The position numbers and the translations under genes are program-made. This document shows positions 32,621 through 41,954 of a DNA stretch of 64,000 nucleotides, one piece after another. Position 1 is the stretch's first letter; every line of letters starts with the position of its first letter. The stretch lies in the NCBI RefSeq assembly GCF_024055895.1, contig NZ_JAMXLE010000004.1:62001-126000 (forward strand), written 5' to 3'. Under the pieces are notes generated by a model. The model had not been told where the DNA came from. It did no database searches and saw nothing but the letters and a program-made list of their open reading frames with translations. Source of the stretch: Rhizobium sp. L1K21. GTDB lineage: Bacteria; Pseudomonadota; Alphaproteobacteria; Rhizobiales; Rhizobiaceae.

Positions 32621-33280
32621 ATGACGTTACAGGCGCGTCTTGCCGAGGTTTTGCAAACGATTGACAAGGTGGCTGCGAAGTCCGGGCGCCGCCAGGGCGA
32701 TGTTCAACTCGTGGCCGTTTCAAAGACCTTCGATGCGGAGCAGATCCGCCCTGCCCTGGAGGCTGGGCAGCGGGTTTTCGGTGAAAACCGTGTGCAGGAA
32801 TCGCAGGCCAAGTGGCCGGAGCTGAAGGCGGCTTACGACGGGGTTGAATTGCATCTCATTGGACCGCTGCAGTCGAACAAGGCAGAAGACGCGGTGGCGC
32901 TGTTTGACGTCATTGAAACGGTAGACCGTGAAAAGATTGCGCGCGCGCTGGCCAAGGAAATTGCGCGACAGGAGCGTAAGCCTCGCCTTTATGTCCAGGT
33001 TAACACCGGTTTGGAACCACAAAAGGCGGGAATCGCGCCTGATGATACAGTGGCTTTCGTGAATTTCTGCCGCGATGAGCTTTCGCTCGATATCGAGGGC
33101 CTGATGTGTATTCCACCGGCGGACGAAAATCCTGGGCCGCATTTTGCCCTTCTTAGCAAGCTGGCGAAGCAGGCGGGGCTTGAAAAGCTTTCCATGGGCA
33201 TGTCCAGCGATTATGAAACGGCGATCGAATTTGGCGCGACCAGTGTGCGTGTCGGATCAGCGATTTTCGGCCACCGCTGA
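32621..33280 (+). CDS. YggS family pyridoxal phosphate homeostasis protein
   Basis: 219 residues, a single TIM-barrel PLP protein. The PLP lysine is Lys35 in LVAVSKTF. Other family motifs: FGENRVQESQAKW, LHLIGPLQSNKAEDAV, VQVNTGLEPQKAGI, and SMGMSSDYETAIEFGATSVRVGSAIFG. Members buffer PLP in the cytoplasm; loss perturbs amino-acid pools. Divergent from leuS and about 120 bases before the PrpE-like gene. Confidence 0.94.
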   Translation: MTLQARLAEVLQTIDKVAAKSGRRQGDVQLVAVSKTFDAEQIRPALEAGQRVFGENRVQESQAKWPELKAAYDGVELHLIGPLQSNKAEDAVALFDVIETVDREKIARALAKEIARQERKPRLYVQVNTGLEPQKAGIAPDDTVAFVNFCRDELSLDIEGLMCIPPADENPGPHFALLSKLAKQAGLEKLSMGMSSDYETAIEFGATSVRVGSAIFGHR

Positions 33281-33397
33281 GACACATCACTAAGACAGAT
33301 TGTCGCGTAATCCTTTTGTCGGGGTTCCCTCACATATATCGCTGTTAGTATCTTTCTCCTGAGGAAGCCGTTTGGCTGTGACTTTAGGGAGGTAGAG

Positions 33398-35311
33398 ATG
33401 GGGGCTGGAGCATACGGGCGGGTTTATGACGCCTGGAAACAAGACCCTGAGGGGTTCTGGCGTCAGGAAGCTGAAAAGCTTCACTGGTTTGAAAAGCCGA
33501 AGACAATCTTTGATGTGGGCCTTGGAACTTATGGGCGCTGGTTTCCCGACGCTGTCACCAACACCTGTTACAATTGTCTGGACCGACACGTGGACGCTGG
33601 GCGTGGTGATCAGACAGCGATTGTTTACGAAAGCCCGATCACGGGCAAGGCCGCGACATTCAGCTATTCGAAAGTCTTGGAAGAGGTAAATGCGGTTGCG
33701 GCTGTTATCCGCTCGCTCGGCGTGGAGAAGGGTGACCGGGTCATCATCTATATGCCGATGATACCGGAAGCGACGTTCGCCATGCTGGCGTGCGCGCGGC
33801 TGGGTGCCGTTCATTCAGTGGTGTTTGGCGGGTTTGCGGCACATGAATTGGCAACGCGCATCGACGACTGCCAGGCGAAACTCGTCATTTCCGCCAGTTG
33901 TGGCGTGGAACCGGGGCGTATTGTTCCCTACAAGCCGCTGCTGGATGAAGCTATCCGTCAGGCAAAGCACAAACCGGCGCATTGCCTCGTGCTGGAGCGT
34001 GATGAGCATCCCTATGATCTGATCGACAAACGGGATGTTGATTTTGCCGATGCCGTGTCAAAGCATCGTGGCGAAAGCGTTGATTGTGTTCCCGTTCAGG
34101 CAACCGATCCACTTTACATCCTCTATACGTCCGGCACGACTGGCAGCCCAAAGGGCGTCGTGCGCGACAATGGCGGTCATATGGTGGCGCTCAACTGGAG
34201 CATGGAGAATATCTATGGCGTAAAGCCCGGCGAAGCATTCTGGGCGGCGTCTGATATCGGCTGGGTGGTCGGCCATTCCTACATCGTTTATGGCCCGCTT
34301 CTTTCCGGCAACACGACCATTCTTTTTGAAGGTAAGCCGGTGGGCACGCCTGATGCGGGAACATTCTGGCGGGTGATCCAGAAATATAGCGTTGCAGCCC
34401 TCTTCACGGCGCCAACGGCATTCCGCGCCATTCGAAAAGAGGATTCCACGGGCGAGTTCATCAAACAAATACCGATGCCGTCGCTCAGAACCTTGTTTCT
34501 GGCAGGCGAGCGGGCTGATCCCGATACGATCAAATGGGCTGAGGAGATGCTCGGTATTCCCGTGATTGACCATTGGTGGCAAACGGAAACGGGCTGGACG
34601 ATTGCCGGTAACCCTGTCGGCGTCGAGATATTGCCGGTCAAATACGGTTCACCGACGGTGGTTATGCCGGGTTATGACGTTCAGGTGCTGGACGATGCGG
34701 GCCATCCGGTTTCCAGAGGCACATTGGGCAATATCGTCGTAAAACTACCTTTGCCGCCCGGTGCGCTTCCCACGTTCTGGAATGCAGATCAGCGTTTTCG
34801 CGACGCCTGCCTTTCGGAATTTCCCGGTTATTACAAGACCGCTGATGCCGGCTATATTGACGAAGACGGCTATCTCTTCATCATGGCGCGCACAGACGAC
34901 ATCATCAATGTTGCCGGTCACCGCCTTTCGACGGGCGCGATGGAAGAGGTGTGCGCCAGCCACCCCGATGTCGCAGAATGTGCTGTCATCGGTATTGCAG
35001 ATCCTCTGAAAGGCCAGTCGCCCTTCGGTTTTCTGGTGTTGAACAGCAGCACCAGAAAATCGGCTGAAGAGGTTGAACGTGAAGTGGTGAAGCTTGTGCG
35101 TGATGAAATCGGCCCGGTTGCTGCGTTCAAGCAGGCCATTTGCGTAAAACGTTTGCCCAAGACGCGTTCGGGAAAGATCCTGCGCGGCACAATGCAGAAG
35201 ATCGCCGATTGTGAGCCGTGGAAAATGCCGGCCACCATTGATGATCCGGCTATTCTCGAAGAGATCGCTGAGGCGCTTCGTGAGCGTGGCCATGCAGGGG
35301 CGGCGGCCTGA
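33398..35311 (+). CDS. prpE: Propionyl-CoA synthetase-like AMP-forming acyl-CoA ligase
   Basis: 637 residues of the acetyl/propionyl-CoA synthetase family. The AMP-binding loop is YTSGTTGSPKGVVRD, the A5 motif is HWWQTETGW, the hinge region is ARTDDIINVAGHRLSTGAMEE, and the catalytic, acetylatable lysine is in [11 protein letters not shown] near residue 591. NGGHMVALNWSM and GWTIAGNP fit PrpE-type enzymes rather than Acs. The ATG follows GGGAGG. A propionate role is inferred from sequence type. The fully paralogous acsA lies 1 kb away. Confidence 0.85.
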   Translation: MGAGAYGRVYDAWKQDPEGFWRQEAEKLHWFEKPKTIFDVGLGTYGRWFPDAVTNTCYNCLDRHVDAGRGDQTAIVYESPITGKAATFSYSKVLEEVNAVAAVIRSLGVEKGDRVIIYMPMIPEATFAMLACARLGAVHSVVFGGFAAHELATRIDDCQAKLVISASCGVEPGRIVPYKPLLDEAIRQAKHKPAHCLVLERDEHPYDLIDKRDVDFADAVSKHRGESVDCVPVQATDPLYILYTSGTTGSPKGVVRDNGGHMVALNWSMENIYGVKPGEAFWAASDIGWVVGHSYIVYGPLLSGNTTILFEGKPVGTPDAGTFWRVIQKYSVAALFTAPTAFRAIRKEDSTGEFIKQIPMPSLRTLFLAGERADPDTIKWAEEMLGIPVIDHWWQTETGWTIAGNPVGVEILPVKYGSPTVVMPGYDVQVLDDAGHPVSRGTLGNIVVKLPLPPGALPTFWNADQRFRDACLSEFPGYYKTADAGYIDEDGYLFIMARTDDIINVAGHRLSTGAMEEVCASHPDVAECAVIGIADPLKGQSPFGFLVLNSSTRKSAEEVEREVVKLVRDEIGPVAAFKQAICVKRLPKTRSGKILRGTMQKIADCEPWKMPATIDDPAILEEIAEALRERGHAGAAA

Positions 35312-35322
35312 TTGTGGGAATC

Positions 35323-35348
35323 AAAAAGGGCGGCTCTGGGCCGCCCTT
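35323..35348 (-). terminator. Terminator between prpE and trcR
   Basis: A 9-bp perfect stem AAGGGCGGC / GCCGCCCTT with a 5-base loop. On the minus strand it continues into a T-run, so it mainly serves trcR, although its place also suits the end of prpE. Confidence 0.8.
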
Positions 35349-35375
35349 GATCTCTAAAGCGTGAATACCGTTATG

Positions 35376-36071
35376 TTAATTGTCGTCCTCGTCATCCTGA
35401 CGGGTGGACTTCATCGATTTCAGCTTTGCAAAAACGGCGTCTGCATCGATTTCCGGCTCTTCATCGCCGCTTGAGCCGAAGGGCATGTTTTCTGTCAGCG
35501 ACGCGGGCTGCAGCGTGTCGCCCATTTCGGCTTCGGTCGGCAGCGGACGGTTCTTGGCGGCCTTTTCCACTTCCATGTCCAGGTCAATCTGTGTGCAAAG
35601 ACCGAGCGTTACCGGGTCCATCGCCGTCAGATTGGCGGAATTCCAGTGCGTGCGCTCGCGGATTTGCTGGATGGTGGACTTCGTGGTGCCGACCAGACGT
35701 GAAATCTGCGCATCCTTCAGTTCCGGATGGTTGCGCACCAGCCAGAGAATGGCATTCGGGCGGTCCTGGCGCTTGGAAACCGGCGTGTAACGCGGACCAC
35801 GGCGCTTGGATTCGGGAACGCGCACCTTCGGTTCGGAAAGCTTCAGCTTATGGTTCGGGTCATTCTCGGCCTTGGCGATTTCTTCGCGGGAAAGCTGACC
35901 GGTTGAAATCGGGTCGAGACCCTTGATGCCTTGTGCACTTTCACCATCGGCGATGGCCTTCACTTCCAGCGGGTGCAGTTTGCAGAACTGGGCAATCTGG
36001 TCAAAGGACAGGGCGGTGTTATCCACCAGCCATACAGCTGTCGCTTTCGGCATAAGAAGTTGTTGTGCCAT
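35376..36071 (-). CDS. trcR: Cell-cycle transcriptional regulator TrcR (DUF1013)
   Basis: 231 residues. Family signature: AQQLLMPKATAVWLVDNTALSFDQIAQFC at the start, then a basic linker (PESKRRGPRYTPVSKRQDRP), then NAILWLVRNHPELKDAQISRLVGTTKSTIQQIRERTHWN, which looks like a helix-turn-helix. DUF1013 proteins are restricted to alphaproteobacteria; the Caulobacter member is called TrcR and is tied to cell-cycle transcription. The C-terminal part is acidic. The gene sits between prpE and acsA and is divergent from acsA. Confidence 0.88.
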   Translation of the reverse strand: MAQQLLMPKATAVWLVDNTALSFDQIAQFCKLHPLEVKAIADGESAQGIKGLDPISTGQLSREEIAKAENDPNHKLKLSEPKVRVPESKRRGPRYTPVSKRQDRPNAILWLVRNHPELKDAQISRLVGTTKSTIQQIRERTHWNSANLTAMDPVTLGLCTQIDLDMEVEKAAKNRPLPTEAEMGDTLQPASLTENMPFGSSGDEEPEIDADAVFAKLKSMKSTRQDDEDDN

Positions 36072-36172
36072 AGATAAATTCCTCTTGTCCGTCCGCGCCG
36101 GGGCCGCGGGCAGTGGGTGACCACTTAGTTTTCCGGGAAAATCGGACGCTGTATAACCGCACTGACGCAGAA

Positions 36173-36210
36173 ATGCAATTGTTTGGTCCCGATAATGACC
36201 AAAGTTGCAT
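36173..36210. promoter_or_regulatory. Dyad upstream of acsA
   Basis: Nested inverted repeat: outer arms ATGCAA / TTGCAT and inner arms TTTGGTC / GACCAAA, with an 8-base centre. It lies about 82 bases before the acsA start in the trcR-acsA divergent gap. No poly-T follows, so it looks like an operator. The regulator is unknown. Confidence 0.6.
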
Positions 36211-36291
36211 TGAAGAAGGCCATATTGCTGAATAAAACAATGGGAAGAGTTCGGGCGTTCGCGCTCGCGGAGGAATTAAGCGGAGGATTTC

Positions 36292-38241
36292 ATGTCACAG
36301 CGTTACCCAGTTTTGAAGGCTGCCAAGAAGCGCGCCCTGATCGACGACGAGACCTACAGGAAGTGGTACAAGCAGAGCGTCAAGGACCCGGAGGAATTCT
36401 GGGGCAAGCACGGCAAGCGTATCGATTGGTTCAAGCCCTATACGAAGGTGAAAAATACCTCCTTTGACGGCAAGGTTTCGATCAAGTGGTATGAAGACGG
36501 CGTTACCAACGTTTCCTACAACTGCATCGACCGGCATCTGAAGAAGCGCGGCGACCAGGTAGCCATCATCTGGGAAGGCGACAACCCCTATGATGACAAG
36601 AAAATCACCTATAATGAGCTTTATGATCAGGTCTGCCGGCTTGCGAATGTGCTGAAGAGCCGCGGTGTCAAGAAGGGCGACCGCGTCACGATCTACATGC
36701 CGATGATCCCGGAAGCAGCCTATGCCATGCTGGCCTGCGCCCGCATCGGTGCGATCCATTCGATCGTTTTCGGTGGGTTTTCGCCAGATGCGCTGGCTGG
36801 CCGCATTGTTGACTGCGATTCGAAATTCGTCATCACAGCAGATGAAGGCTTGCGCGGCGGCAAGACCATTCCGCTGAAGCACAATACTGACCTGGCGATT
36901 GAAATCGCTGCGCGGCAGGACGTGAATGTGGATTGCGTTCTCGTCGTTCGCCGCACGGGCGGCAAGACGGAATGGTTCGACAAGCGCGATATCTGGTATC
37001 ATGAAGCCATTCGCGAGGCGAAGCCGGATTGCCCGCCGGCCAAGATGAAGGCGGAAGATCCGTTGTTCATCCTTTACACATCCGGTTCGACCGGCAAGCC
37101 GAAGGGTGTGCTTCACACCACCGGCGGATATCTCGTCTATGCCTCGATGACTCACGAATACGTTTTCGATTATCATGACGGGGATATCTATTGGTGCACG
37201 GCCGATGTCGGCTGGGTCACCGGCCACTCCTATATTGTCTATGGACCGCTCGCCAACGGCGCGACAACACTGATGTTTGAGGGCGTGCCGAACTATCCCG
37301 ATGCAGGCCGCTTCTGGGAGGTGGTGGACAAGCACAAGGTCAATATTTTCTACACGGCGCCGACAGCCATCCGCGCACTGATGGGCGCCGGCGACAGTTT
37401 CGTAAAGAAATATTCGCGCTCCACGTTGCGAACGATGGGTTCGGTTGGTGAGCCGATCAACCCGGAAGCCTGGGAATGGTACTACAACGTTGTCGGCGAA
37501 AAGAACTGCCCGATCGTTGACACCTGGTGGCAGACCGAAACGGGTGGTATTCTGATCACGCCGCTGCCGGGCGCAACGGACCTGAAGCCGGGTTCAGCAA
37601 CACGGCCGTTCTTCGGCATCCAGCCGCAGCTTGTCGACAATGAAGGTGCGGTTCTGGACGGTGCCACGGATGGCAATCTCTGCATCATCGACTCCTGGCC
37701 GGGGCAGATGCGTACCGTCTATGGCGACCACGAGCGCTTTGTCCAGACGTATTTTTCCACCTACAAGGGCAAGTACTTCACCGGCGACGGCTGCCGCCGG
37801 GATGAGGATGGCTATTACTGGATTACCGGTCGCGTCGATGACGTTATCAATGTTTCCGGACACCGTATGGGCACCGCCGAGGTCGAATCTGCGCTGGTGT
37901 CGCATGATGCGGTCTCAGAGGCAGCCGTTGTTGGCTATCCACATGACGTCAAGGGGCAGGGCATCTATTGCTATGTCACGCTGATGGCAGGTCAGGAAGG
38001 GTCTGATCAGCTGCGCAAGGATCTCGTTACGCATGTTCGCAAGGAAATCGGACCGATTGCCTCGCCGGACAAGATCCAGTTCGCGCCGGGCCTTCCGAAA
38101 ACCCGTTCCGGCAAGATCATGCGCCGGATTCTGCGCAAGATTGCGGAAGACGATTTCGGTTCACTGGGGGATACATCGACACTGGCCGATCCAGGCGTTG
38201 TCGATGATCTGATTGCCAACCGGCAAAACAAAAAGGGCTGA
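36292..38241 (+). CDS. acsA: Acetyl-CoA synthetase
   Basis: 649 residues. It activates acetate with ATP and CoA to acetyl-CoA via acetyl-AMP. AMP-binding loop [16 protein letters not shown]5 motif TWWQTETGG, hinge [20 protein letters not shown], and the lysine of [11 protein letters not shown] near residue 607, the usual target of reversible acetylation. AGCGGAGGA precedes the ATG. Terminator downstream. It is about the expected length. Confidence 0.97.
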   Translation: MSQRYPVLKAAKKRALIDDETYRKWYKQSVKDPEEFWGKHGKRIDWFKPYTKVKNTSFDGKVSIKWYEDGVTNVSYNCIDRHLKKRGDQVAIIWEGDNPYDDKKITYNELYDQVCRLANVLKSRGVKKGDRVTIYMPMIPEAAYAMLACARIGAIHSIVFGGFSPDALAGRIVDCDSKFVITADEGLRGGKTIPLKHNTDLAIEIAARQDVNVDCVLVVRRTGGKTEWFDKRDIWYHEAIREAKPDCPPAKMKAEDPLFILYTSGSTGKPKGVLHTTGGYLVYASMTHEYVFDYHDGDIYWCTADVGWVTGHSYIVYGPLANGATTLMFEGVPNYPDAGRFWEVVDKHKVNIFYTAPTAIRALMGAGDSFVKKYSRSTLRTMGSVGEPINPEAWEWYYNVVGEKNCPIVDTWWQTETGGILITPLPGATDLKPGSATRPFFGIQPQLVDNEGAVLDGATDGNLCIIDSWPGQMRTVYGDHERFVQTYFSTYKGKYFTGDGCRRDEDGYYWITGRVDDVINVSGHRMGTAEVESALVSHDAVSEAAVVGYPHDVKGQGIYCYVTLMAGQEGSDQLRKDLVTHVRKEIGPIASPDKIQFAPGLPKTRSGKIMRRILRKIAEDDFGSLGDTSTLADPGVVDDLIANRQNKKG

Positions 38242-38264
38242 TCCCCTTCAACGACAATCAGGAG

Positions 38265-38289
38265 AAACCCGGTATTTCGCCGGGTTTTT
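38265..38289 (+). terminator. Intrinsic terminator of acsA
   Basis: 8-bp stem AAACCCGG / CCGGGTTT with a 7-base loop and T-run to 38289, 23 bases past the acsA stop and just before the convergent small gene. Confidence 0.9.
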
Positions 38290-38544
38290 CTAACACCCAA
38301 TGCTATTTCGAATTTCGTTTACCTGTTTGAGTGAATGGCAGATATTTTCGCAGGGAATGCCATCGCCATCGCCGTCCGCTCTGGAATAGCCATTGCACCA
38401 GAGAATAACGGCTTCTTCACAGGACGCGACCTGTTTGCAGGTTATGCGCGCCTCTTCCCAGCCTGTTTTTCTCAGCTCGGTTGCCTCTGCAGCCGTTGCC
38501 GCCAAGACTATAAAAACAGTGATTATTTGCCGGATTCCAAGCAT
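38290..38544 (-). CDS. Small secreted Excalibur-like protein
   Basis: 84 residues. A signal peptide (MLGIRQIITVFIVLAATAAEA) is followed by a short mature part with five cysteines. Its core, EEAVILWCNGYSRADGDGDGIPCENIC, resembles the Excalibur calcium-binding domain (DxDxDG followed by xPCExxC). Such domains are often fused to secreted SNase-like nucleases; here such a nuclease is the next gene upstream on the same strand (38632-39090). Function is unknown. The stop overlaps nothing, but lies at the acsA terminator. Confidence 0.72.
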   Translation of the reverse strand: MLGIRQIITVFIVLAATAAEATELRKTGWEEARITCKQVASCEEAVILWCNGYSRADGDGDGIPCENICHSLKQVNEIRNSIGC

Positions 38545-38631
38545 GAAACGTCTCCCCCTTGCAGAATTTTACGCCGGGGCGTTCATGTCAAGCAACCGAG
38601 CGCAACCTACAGCATTTCCAGCTGAAGCGCC

Positions 38632-39090
38632 CTAGGGACATTTCGCTTTCGCCCGCTTGCCGCCTTCATAGGGCTGCACGAAGCCGGCCTTGAGCATTTC
38701 ACGTGAAGCATCCGTTCCATCTTCGAGCCGGAGATCGGCAAGAATGCGCCCGAAATATTTGCCGCCGGAGATGTTGATCAGTTTGACGGACGTGCGCTCA
38801 TTCAAGAGGTCCGCAAGCTTTTGTTTTGCGGCGAGCCCGCGCGCTTTTTCCGCTTCACAGCGGGAATGAATTTCCGGTGCGTCAATGCCTCTCAACCGCA
38901 CTTTCACAGTGACGCTTTGCTGTGGCCAGGGAAAGGCATTGACTTCAACCGTGTCGCCATCAAGCACGCGTACAATCTCGGCATTCACCGGCCCATCGAC
39001 CCACATCTGCGCCGATCGCAATTTTTCAGCGATGGCACCCTCTGGGCAAACGAGACCTAAAGAAAAAGCCAGAATCAATATATTCCTCAT
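38632..39090 (-). CDS. Secreted thermonuclease-like (SNase) protein
   Basis: 152 residues from the ATG at 39090 (MRNILILAFSLGLVCPEGAIA signal peptide); an ATG at 39111 would add 7 residues. The SNase fold is seen in AEIVRVLDGDTVEV (Asp of the metal site), VKVRLRGIDAPEIH (the RLxGIDAPE motif with catalytic Arg), ARGLAAKQKLADLLNE, GKYFGRILADLRLEDG (second catalytic Arg) and ASREMLKAGFVQPYEGGKR. Probably a periplasmic or secreted nuclease. An interlocked inverted repeat covers its start. Confidence 0.84.
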   Translation of the reverse strand: MRNILILAFSLGLVCPEGAIAEKLRSAQMWVDGPVNAEIVRVLDGDTVEVNAFPWPQQSVTVKVRLRGIDAPEIHSRCEAEKARGLAAKQKLADLLNERTSVKLINISGGKYFGRILADLRLEDGTDASREMLKAGFVQPYEGGKRAKAKCP

Positions 39091-39106
39091 GGAATAGGAA
39101 TATATT
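39077..39106. repeat. Interlocked inverted repeats over the nuclease start codon
   Basis: Outer arms AATATATTCC / GGAATATATT (39077-39086 and 39097-39106) with an inner pair ATTCC / GGAAT (39082-39086 and 39091-39095) around TCAT, the start codon complement. It could be an operator or a translation-blocking hairpin. Confidence 0.65.
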
Positions 39107-39143
39107 CGCATGCCGCTCGGCAATCAATAGGAATAAAAGCGGA

Positions 39144-39362
39144 TCAGAAGTCGATTGCGCGGCCCTTGATCTCCCAGTCGCCATAACGGGCAGGATCTTC
39201 GCCGCCGCGACCGCCGATTTCCTTGGCGCGTTCGACCTTTTCAGCGTTTTTGCGGCGTTCTTCGGCTTCGGCCAAGGCCCGCTCGGCTGCAGGAGAAAGG
39301 ACCTTTTTCGGCTGAGCTTCGGCTGTTTCGGCCCGCTTTTCTTGGTTCTCGTTGCTTTGCAT
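39144..39362 (-). CDS. DUF1674 protein (SDHAF4-like)
   Basis: 72 residues from the ATG at 39362, with AGGACG upstream. The C-terminus GGRGGEDPARYGDWEIKGRAIDF is the DUF1674 signature. The N-terminal half is Glu/Ala/Lys-rich and probably unstructured. The eukaryotic member SDHAF4 assists flavinylated SDHA in complex II assembly; for bacterial members the role is inferred. Divergent from htpX as in many Hyphomicrobiales. Confidence 0.85.
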   Translation of the reverse strand: MQSNENQEKRAETAEAQPKKVLSPAAERALAEAEERRKNAEKVERAKEIGGRGGEDPARYGDWEIKGRAIDF

Positions 39363-39457
39363 CGTCCTGCCTCGGCTTATTGAACTTAGGTCATTCAATT
39401 ACCATCATATAATCATCAAACCGGGTATGGAACCCGCAGGTGATCGAGGATTGTTGA

Positions 39458-40393
39458 ATGAACACGTTGCGCACGGCAATGCTTCTGGCTTTCATGACCG
39501 CGCTTTTCATGGGCGTGGGCTATTTGATTGGCGGGCAGGGCGGCATGCTGATCGCCTTGGTGATCGCGGCTGGCACGAACCTGTTTTCCTGGTGGAATTC
39601 AGGCGATATGGTGCTCAGAATGCATCACGCCCGCGAGGTGGATGCGCAATCCGCGCCTGAATATTATGGTATTGTGCGCGATCTCGCTAAAAACGCGAAC
39701 TTGCCGATGCCCCGCGTTTTTATCCTCAATTCCGACCAACCGAACGCGTTTGCAACGGGCCGCAATCCCGAAAACGCGGCTGTTGCGGCCTCCGTGGGTC
39801 TTCTAAACCGGCTTTCCTATGAAGAAGTGGCGGCTGTGATGGCGCATGAGCTTGCCCATGTGCAGCATCGCGACACGCTGACGATGACGATTACCGCGAC
39901 GCTGGCCGGTGCCATTTCGATGCTTGGAAATTTCGCCTTCTTTTTCGGCGGGCGGCGTGATTCCAACAATCCTCTGGGCTTTGTCGGCGTGCTTGTGGCG
40001 ATGATTGTGGCACCGCTGGCCGCCATGCTGGTGCAAATGGCCATCAGCCGGACCCGCGAATATGAGGCTGACCGTCGCGGCGCGGAAATATGCGGCAAGC
40101 CGATGGCGCTTGCCTCTGCACTGCGCAAAATCGAGAATTATGCCCGGGGCATTCCCAATATGGATGCCGAGCAGAACCCGGCGACTGCGCATATGTTCAT
40201 CATCAATCCCCTCTCTGGCGAGAAGATGGACAACCTGTTTTCGACACACCCTGATACGGCAAACCGTATTGCGGCGCTGGAGAAAATGGCGGCTTATGAA
40301 CCGCAAGCCTCGACTGAACCGGTCAAGCCTGTTAAGGCGACGCGCACGACTCGCTCGGTTCCCAACATCAAGTGGGGACGTGGCGACAGCTAA
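39458..40393 (+). CDS. htpX: Zinc metalloprotease HtpX
   Basis: 311 residues. Inner-membrane M48 protease of the membrane quality-control system. N-terminal membrane helices ([34 protein letters not shown]), zinc motif HELAH at residues 130-134, further helices, and the third ligand in [14 protein letters not shown]. The C-terminal tail is basic and variable. The ATG is an expected start for the family. Confidence 0.95.
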   Translation: MNTLRTAMLLAFMTALFMGVGYLIGGQGGMLIALVIAAGTNLFSWWNSGDMVLRMHHAREVDAQSAPEYYGIVRDLAKNANLPMPRVFILNSDQPNAFATGRNPENAAVAASVGLLNRLSYEEVAAVMAHELAHVQHRDTLTMTITATLAGAISMLGNFAFFFGGRRDSNNPLGFVGVLVAMIVAPLAAMLVQMAISRTREYEADRRGAEICGKPMALASALRKIENYARGIPNMDAEQNPATAHMFIINPLSGEKMDNLFSTHPDTANRIAALEKMAAYEPQASTEPVKPVKATRTTRSVPNIKWGRGDS

Positions 40394-40463
40394 AAGCTCA
40401 GCAGCTGCGGGGACCGGTTTTGCCGATTGAAGCGCGCGAGAGCAAAGCCCAGGAACCCCGGCA

Positions 40464-41831
40464 TTGAAACCATCGGTTAAGAAGACGCCCCCCAAAGCGG
40501 GATCAGGTCAAACACATGCAAAGGCAGGCTTGGCTTCCAGACAGGCCGCGGCCAAGATCTTGGCCGCTGTCATCGATCGCAAGGTTTCGCTTGATGGAAT
40601 GCTGGATCAGGAAAACGGTAATCCGGCCTATAGGGCCTTGAATGATGCCGACAAGGCGCTGGTGCGGGCGGCTCTGAACTCGGCGCTGCGCCATCTGCCG
40701 CGCATCGATGCAATTTTTGCCGAACTCCTGAAATCCCCGCTGCCCGAAGGCGCACGAGCCCTGCAAATGGTTCTTTACGTCGCCGCGGCGCAGATTCTTT
40801 ATCTGGATATTCCGGACCATTCCGCCGTCGATCTGGCCGTCGAACAGGCCAACCTTGACCCGCGAAACCGCCGGTTTGCAGGGCTGGTGAACGCTGTTTT
40901 GCGCCGACTTGGCCGGGAAAAAGAAGAGCTGCTTGCAAAAGTGAGCCAGCTTCCGTCGCTCCCGCAATGGTTTTTTGAAAGGCTGGTGGAGGTCTATGGG
41001 GCGGAAACGGCAAGTGAAATCGCCGAAGCTCAACTGAGCCCGGCGGCTGTCGATCTGACGGTAAAATCCGATCCCGAAGGTTGGGCGCAGCGTCTCGGCG
41101 GAAAGGTTCTGCCAACGGGGAGCGTTCGTCTCTCTCGCTATCAGGGTGCGATACCTGATCTTGACGGATATACCGATGGCGCGTGGTGGGTGCAGGATGC
41201 GGCGGCCTCCATTCCAGCCCAGCTCTTCGGCGATATTGCCGGCAGCCACGTCGTTGATCTTTGTGCTGCACCTGGTGGCAAAACGGCCCAGCTGATTGCC
41301 CGCGGGGCGTCTGTGACAGCGCTTGATCAATCCGCCAATCGGCTCAAGCGGCTCGGCAGCAATCTTGCGCGGCTGGGCATGGAGGCGGTGCTTGTCGAGG
41401 CGAATGCCGCCAGTTTCAAGCCCGATGCGCTTTTCGATGCGGCGCTGCTTGATGCTCCCTGCTCGTCCACCGGCACCGTGCGACGTCATCCCGATGTACC
41501 CTGGACCAAGACCATGGCTGATGTGGAGAAACTCGCGCGGGTTCAGGAGGGCCTTCTTCTCAATGCGCTTGATGTGGTTCGCCCCGGCGGATTCGTGATC
41601 TTCTCAAACTGCTCACTCGACCCGCTTGAAGGTGAGTTCATGGTGCGACGCGTCTTGAAGAAGCGGGCTGATGCACGTCTTGTGGCCATTGATCAGGCCG
41701 TCTTGCCGGGACTTTCCGAAGCCTTCACCGCGGATGGCGAAATACGCACAACTCCTGCCATGTTGAGGGATGAATCTGCTAGCGCCAGTGGCATGGACGG
41801 GTTCTACGCGGCTAAACTTCAACGCATTTGA
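40464..41831 (+). CDS. rsmB: 16S rRNA m5C methyltransferase RsmB-type
   Basis: 455 residues. An N-terminal NusB-like domain (SRQAAAKILAAVIDRKVSLDGML...ALVRAALNSALRHLPRID) is followed by the SAM methyltransferase: VDLCAAPGGKTAQLIA, the first active-site Cys in DAPCSSTGTVRRHPDV, and the second Cys in FSNCSLDPLEGE. RsmB methylates C967 of 16S rRNA. Starts 70 bases after htpX and continues with the heparinase-like gene. Confidence 0.93.
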   Translation: MKPSVKKTPPKAGSGQTHAKAGLASRQAAAKILAAVIDRKVSLDGMLDQENGNPAYRALNDADKALVRAALNSALRHLPRIDAIFAELLKSPLPEGARALQMVLYVAAAQILYLDIPDHSAVDLAVEQANLDPRNRRFAGLVNAVLRRLGREKEELLAKVSQLPSLPQWFFERLVEVYGAETASEIAEAQLSPAAVDLTVKSDPEGWAQRLGGKVLPTGSVRLSRYQGAIPDLDGYTDGAWWVQDAAASIPAQLFGDIAGSHVVDLCAAPGGKTAQLIARGASVTALDQSANRLKRLGSNLARLGMEAVLVEANAASFKPDALFDAALLDAPCSSTGTVRRHPDVPWTKTMADVEKLARVQEGLLLNALDVVRPGGFVIFSNCSLDPLEGEFMVRRVLKKRADARLVAIDQAVLPGLSEAFTADGEIRTTPAMLRDESASASGMDGFYAAKLQRI

Positions 41832-41954
41832 TGAAGAAATTTGCATTTGAATCAAAATAACACTGGTTTTCTCAGTGATTGGATGATTCTTGCGCATTGA
41901 CTTTGACTTTGACCACCATACCAATAGCGCGGGACGGGAGTTGAATAGCCTGGA

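Noticed and set aside
38695-38710. parS-like sequence in the SNase gene
   Set aside because: Only 13 of 16 matches, with changes in the outer positions.
37954-39540. GGGCAGGG (KOPS-like) octamers at 37954 and 39533, with the reverse at 13717 but one in the wrong sense at 31940
   Set aside because: Too few in one window for a polarity claim, and one is in the opposite sense.
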